Source: Phenylobacterium sp.
GTDB taxonomy: Bacteria > Pseudomonadota > Alphaproteobacteria > Caulobacterales > Caulobacteraceae
Direction of reading: 5' to 3'
DNA length: 64,000 nucleotides
Assembly: GCF_013911965.1 (NCBI RefSeq)
Contig: NZ_JACESE010000003.1
Coordinates: forward strand, 186,001-250,000
Shown piece after piece: positions 61,370 to 64,000 of this stretch. Position 1 is the stretch's first letter; each line of letters begins with the position of its first letter. The notes beneath the pieces were generated by a model. The model made no database searches. It was not told where the DNA came from and saw only the letters and a program-made list of their open reading frames with translations. The translations under genes were made by a program, and so were the position numbers.

Positions 61370-64000
61370 TCAGGACACGCCGGACAGGCGCTCCAGGGCG
61401 GCCTCGAGTTTCGCCTTGGCGGCCTCGGCCTCGGCGAGCCGTTCGCGGTTCTCCTCGACCACCTCTTCGGGCGCGCGGGCCACGAAGTCGGGATTGTTCA
61501 GCTTCTTGGCCGTCCGCTCCATGTCCGCGGCGTGGGCGGCGATCTCCCTGGTCAGACGGGCCCGTTCGGCGGCCAGGTCGATGAACTCCGCCACCGGCAG
61601 GGCGAGCGTCGCCCCCTCGACGACGAAGGGAATGGCCCCCTCGGGCGCGCGATCGGCCGAACGGACGCCGGCCACCCGCAGGGTCTGGCCGATGACGGCG
61701 GCGGCCTCTTCCAGCACCCGGCGCTGATCGGCGCTGGCCTCGATGACCAGCAGTTCCGGACGGGCCGAGGGCGGCACGTTCAGCTCGGCCCGGACCGAGC
61801 GGCCCTCGCTGACGGCGGCGATGACGAGGCCGATCTCGGCCTCAGCGGCGGCGTCCGCCAGGCCCTCGGAGAGGTCCGGCCAGGGCGCGGTCATCAGGAA
61901 GCCGCTGTGATCGCGCGGGGCGCCCTCGCCGGCCGTCTGGGACCACAGCTCTTCGGTGACGAAGGGCATGATCGGGTGCAGCAGGCGCAGGATCACGTCC
62001 AGCATCCAGGCCGCCGTGGCCTGCGTCTCGGCCTTGGCCGCGGCGTCGTCGCCGTTGAGGATCGGCTTGGCGAGTTCGACGTACCAGTCGCAGTAGACGT
62101 TCCAGATGAAGCGGTAGAGGGCGTTGGCCGCCTCGTCGAAGCCGCAGCCGTCGAGCGCCTGGGTCACGCCCTGGGCCGCCTTGGCCGCCTCGCCGACGAT
62201 CCAGCGGTTGAGCGTCACCTTCAGGTTCGCGGGGTCGAACCCCTCCGCCCGGGCGCAGCCGTTCATCTGGCAGAAGCGGGTGGCGTTCCACAGCTTGGTG
62301 CCGAAGTTGCGATAGCCCTCGATCCGCTGGCGCGACAGCTTGATGTCGCGCGCCTGGCCCGACATGGCGGTGAGCGTGAAGCGCAGGGCGTCAGCCCCGA
62401 ACTCGTCCACCAGTTCCAGGGGGTCCATGACGTTCCCCTTGGACTTGGACATCTTCTTGCCCTCGGCGTCACGGACCAGGGCGTTGATGAAGACGCGGCG
62501 GAACGGAACCTCGCCCGTGAAATGCAGGCCCTGCATCATCATCCGGGCGACCCAGAAGAAGATGATGTCGAAGCCGGTGATCAGGGTGTGGGTCGGATAG
62601 AACCGCTCCAGGTCCTTCGTCTTCTCCGGCCAGCCCATGGTCGAGAACGGCCACAGGCCCGAGGAGAACCAGGTGTCGAGGACGTCCTCGTCCTGCTTCA
62701 GAGGCTCGTCGCGGCCATAGTGCTCGCGGGCGGCGGCGCGCGCCTCCTCCTCCGTCTCGGCGACGAAGGGACGGCCGTCCGGGCCGTACCAGGCCGGGAT
62801 GCGGTGGCCCCACCAGAGCTGGCGCGAGATGCACCAGGGCTGGATGTTCCGCATCCACTCGAAATAGGTCTTCTCCCAGTTGCGGGGCTCGAAGACGGTG
62901 CGGCCGTCCTCCACCGCCTGGATGGCCGGCTTCGCCAGGACCTCGGCGTTGACGTACCACTGGTCGGTCAGGAAGGGCTCCACGGGAACGCCGGAGCGGT
63001 CGCCGTGCGGAACGACGTGGCGGGTCGGCTCGATGCCGCGCAGCAGGCCCAGGGACTCGAATTCCTCGACGATCTTTTTGCGCGCCGCGAAGCGGTCCAG
63101 GCCGCGATAGGCCGCCGGGGCTTCGTCATTGATGCGCGCGAACTCGTCCATGACATTGATGGCCGGCAGGTTGTTGCGCTTGCCGACCATGAAGTCGTTG
63201 AAGTCGTGGGCGGGCGTGATCTTCACCGCCCCGGAGCCCTTTTCCGGATCGGCATAGTCGTCGGCGATGATCGGGATGGGCCGGCCGACGATGGGCAGTC
63301 GGACGCACTTGCCGATCAGATGCTTGTAGCGCTCGTCGTCAGGATGAACGGCGACGGCAGTGTCGCCGAGCATGGTCTCGGGCCGCGTGGTGGCCACGAC
63401 GATTTCGCCGGAGCCGTCCTCCAGCGGATAGGCGAAGTGCCAGTAGTTCCCGTCGACCTCGCGCTGCTCGACCTCCAGATCGGAGATGGCGGTCTGGAAG
63501 TGCGGGTCCCAGTTCACCAGCCGCTTGTCGCGATAGATCAGCCCTTCCTTGTGGAGTTGGACGAAGACCTTGCGAACGGCGGCCGACAGGCCTTCGTCCA
63601 GGGTGAAGCGCTCGCGGCTCCAGTCGCAGGAGGCGCCGAGGCGGCGGAGCTGGTTGACGATGGTCCCGCCGGACTTCGCCTTCCACTCCCAGACCTTCTC
63701 GATGAAGGCTTCGCGGCCCAGGTCGCGGCGGCTCATATTGCCGGCCTCGGCGAGCTGGCGCTCCACGACCATCTGGGTGGCGATGCCCGCATGATCGGTG
63801 CCGGGCAGCCACAGGGCCGCCTTCCCCCGCATCCGCTCGAAGCGGATGATCACGTCCTGCAGCGTGTTGTTCAGCGCATGGCCGATGTGCAGCGAGCCGG
63901 TGACGTTGGGCGGCGGGATGACGATGGAAAAGGGCTCGGCGGCCGGATCGTCGGTGGGGGCGAAGGCGCCCGACTGCTCCCACGCCTCGTAGAGGCGCGG
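61370..64000 (-). CDS. valS: Valyl-tRNA synthetase (5' end outside window)
   Basis: The frame runs to the last base of the window; about 876 C-terminal residues are visible and only the first ~15-25 are missing. HIGH motif reads [20 protein letters not shown] reads [13 protein letters not shown]; the editing and anticodon-binding domains are complete, ending in the coiled-coil arm ([22 protein letters not shown]). ValRS charges tRNA-Val and edits Thr. It converges on the hybrid kinase gene with a 3-base gap. Confidence 0.97.
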   Translation of the reverse strand, partial: PRLYEAWEQSGAFAPTDDPAAEPFSIVIPPPNVTGSLHIGHALNNTLQDVIIRFERMRGKAALWLPGTDHAGIATQMVVERQLAEAGNMSRRDLGREAFIEKVWEWKAKSGGTIVNQLRRLGASCDWSRERFTLDEGLSAAVRKVFVQLHKEGLIYRDKRLVNWDPHFQTAISDLEVEQREVDGNYWHFAYPLEDGSGEIVVATTRPETMLGDTAVAVHPDDERYKHLIGKCVRLPIVGRPIPIIADDYADPEKGSGAVKITPAHDFNDFMVGKRNNLPAINVMDEFARINDEAPAAYRGLDRFAARKKIVEEFESLGLLRGIEPTRHVVPHGDRSGVPVEPFLTDQWYVNAEVLAKPAIQAVEDGRTVFEPRNWEKTYFEWMRNIQPWCISRQLWWGHRIPAWYGPDGRPFVAETEEEARAAAREHYGRDEPLKQDEDVLDTWFSSGLWPFSTMGWPEKTKDLERFYPTHTLITGFDIIFFWVARMMMQGLHFTGEVPFRRVFINALVRDAEGKKMSKSKGNVMDPLELVDEFGADALRFTLTAMSGQARDIKLSRQRIEGYRNFGTKLWNATRFCQMNGCARAEGFDPANLKVTLNRWIVGEAAKAAQGVTQALDGCGFDEAANALYRFIWNVYCDWYVELAKPILNGDDAAAKAETQATAAWMLDVILRLLHPIMPFVTEELWSQTAGEGAPRDHSGFLMTAPWPDLSEGLADAAAEAEIGLVIAAVSEGRSVRAELNVPPSARPELLVIEASADQRRVLEEAAAVIGQTLRVAGVRSADRAPEGAIPFVVEGATLALPVAEFIDLAAERARLTREIAAHAADMERTAKKLNNPDFVARAPEEVVEENRERLAEAEAAKAKLEAALERLSGVS

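Overview
The window is ordinary high-GC (roughly 68-70% by eye) chromosomal sequence from an alphaproteobacterium, almost certainly of the family Caulobacteraceae (Brevundimonas, Caulobacter or Phenylobacterium; I cannot choose between them). The reasons are a FlbT/FlaF/FlmG flagellin-regulation cluster, small Caulobacter-type flagellins behind sigma-54 promoters, a CtrA-type TTAA-N7-TTAA box, a glyQ-glyS-ppdK operon, and a GyrA with Ala and Met at the two main quinolone positions. I see no prophage, insertion sequence, integrase, CRISPR array or region of foreign base composition. Genes are dense, mostly single-copy housekeeping genes, often overlapping by ATGA or TGATG.

Layout. 1-2.5 kb: the end of a PepSY membrane protein, a PCu(A)C copper chaperone and a CorA channel. 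2.6 kb: tRNA-Lys(UUU). 2.8-8.8 kb: a lipoprotein, the queuosine genes queA-tgt, a membrane-anchored EEP phosphatase, two coupled cyclophilins, a SnoaL-like protein and coaD. 8.9-14.9 kb: gyrA, a Cu/Zn superoxide dismutase, a DUF3617 protein, a ClC channel and a DUF72 protein. 15-16.7 kb: ssb and two envelope proteins of unknown function.

16.9-26.2 kb is the flagellin island: a large FlaEY-like beta-propeller protein, a divergent flagellin, flaG, two nearly identical flagellins, flaF and flbT on the minus strand, and divergently the TPR/glycosyltransferase flmG. The two similar flagellins each have a sigma-54 promoter at the same distance from the start codon and an A-rich-loop hairpin in the leader, as expected for FlbT control. 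A CtrA box lies between flbT and flmG.

26.4-34.9 kb: a MoxR ATPase, a lipoprotein whose ribosome-binding site lies in a perfect 14-bp hairpin, a universal stress protein, an HD hydrolase / tyrosine phosphatase / NrtR-like trio, a sterol-desaturase-like enzyme, a beta-barrel and a FabH-like synthase. 34.9-40.8 kb: glyQ-glyS-ppdK plus a tiny pentapeptide-repeat protein. 40.8-42.3 kb: two secreted proteins (one a fasciclin) that share a C-terminal tag. 42.7-44.6 kb: glnK-amtB. 44.6-52 kb: ispE, a TPR lipoprotein, ETF-ubiquinone oxidoreductase, a family-4-like uracil-DNA glycosylase, a Tat-type lytic transglycosylase and a short GT2-like protein. 52-64 kb: an SRPBCC/ArsR pair, a radical-SAM protein, an RNA methyltransferase, a glycine-zipper protein, tlyA, an acyl-CoA synthetase, a hybrid histidine kinase and valS (5' end outside the window).

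I found no wholly new multi-gene system. The most interesting signals are local: loss of metal-ligand cysteines in Tgt and the uracil-DNA glycosylase, the shared C-terminal tag, the SD-sequestering hairpin, the flagellin leader architecture, the pentapeptide micro-protein, and a clamp-binding-like C-terminus on the radical-SAM protein.
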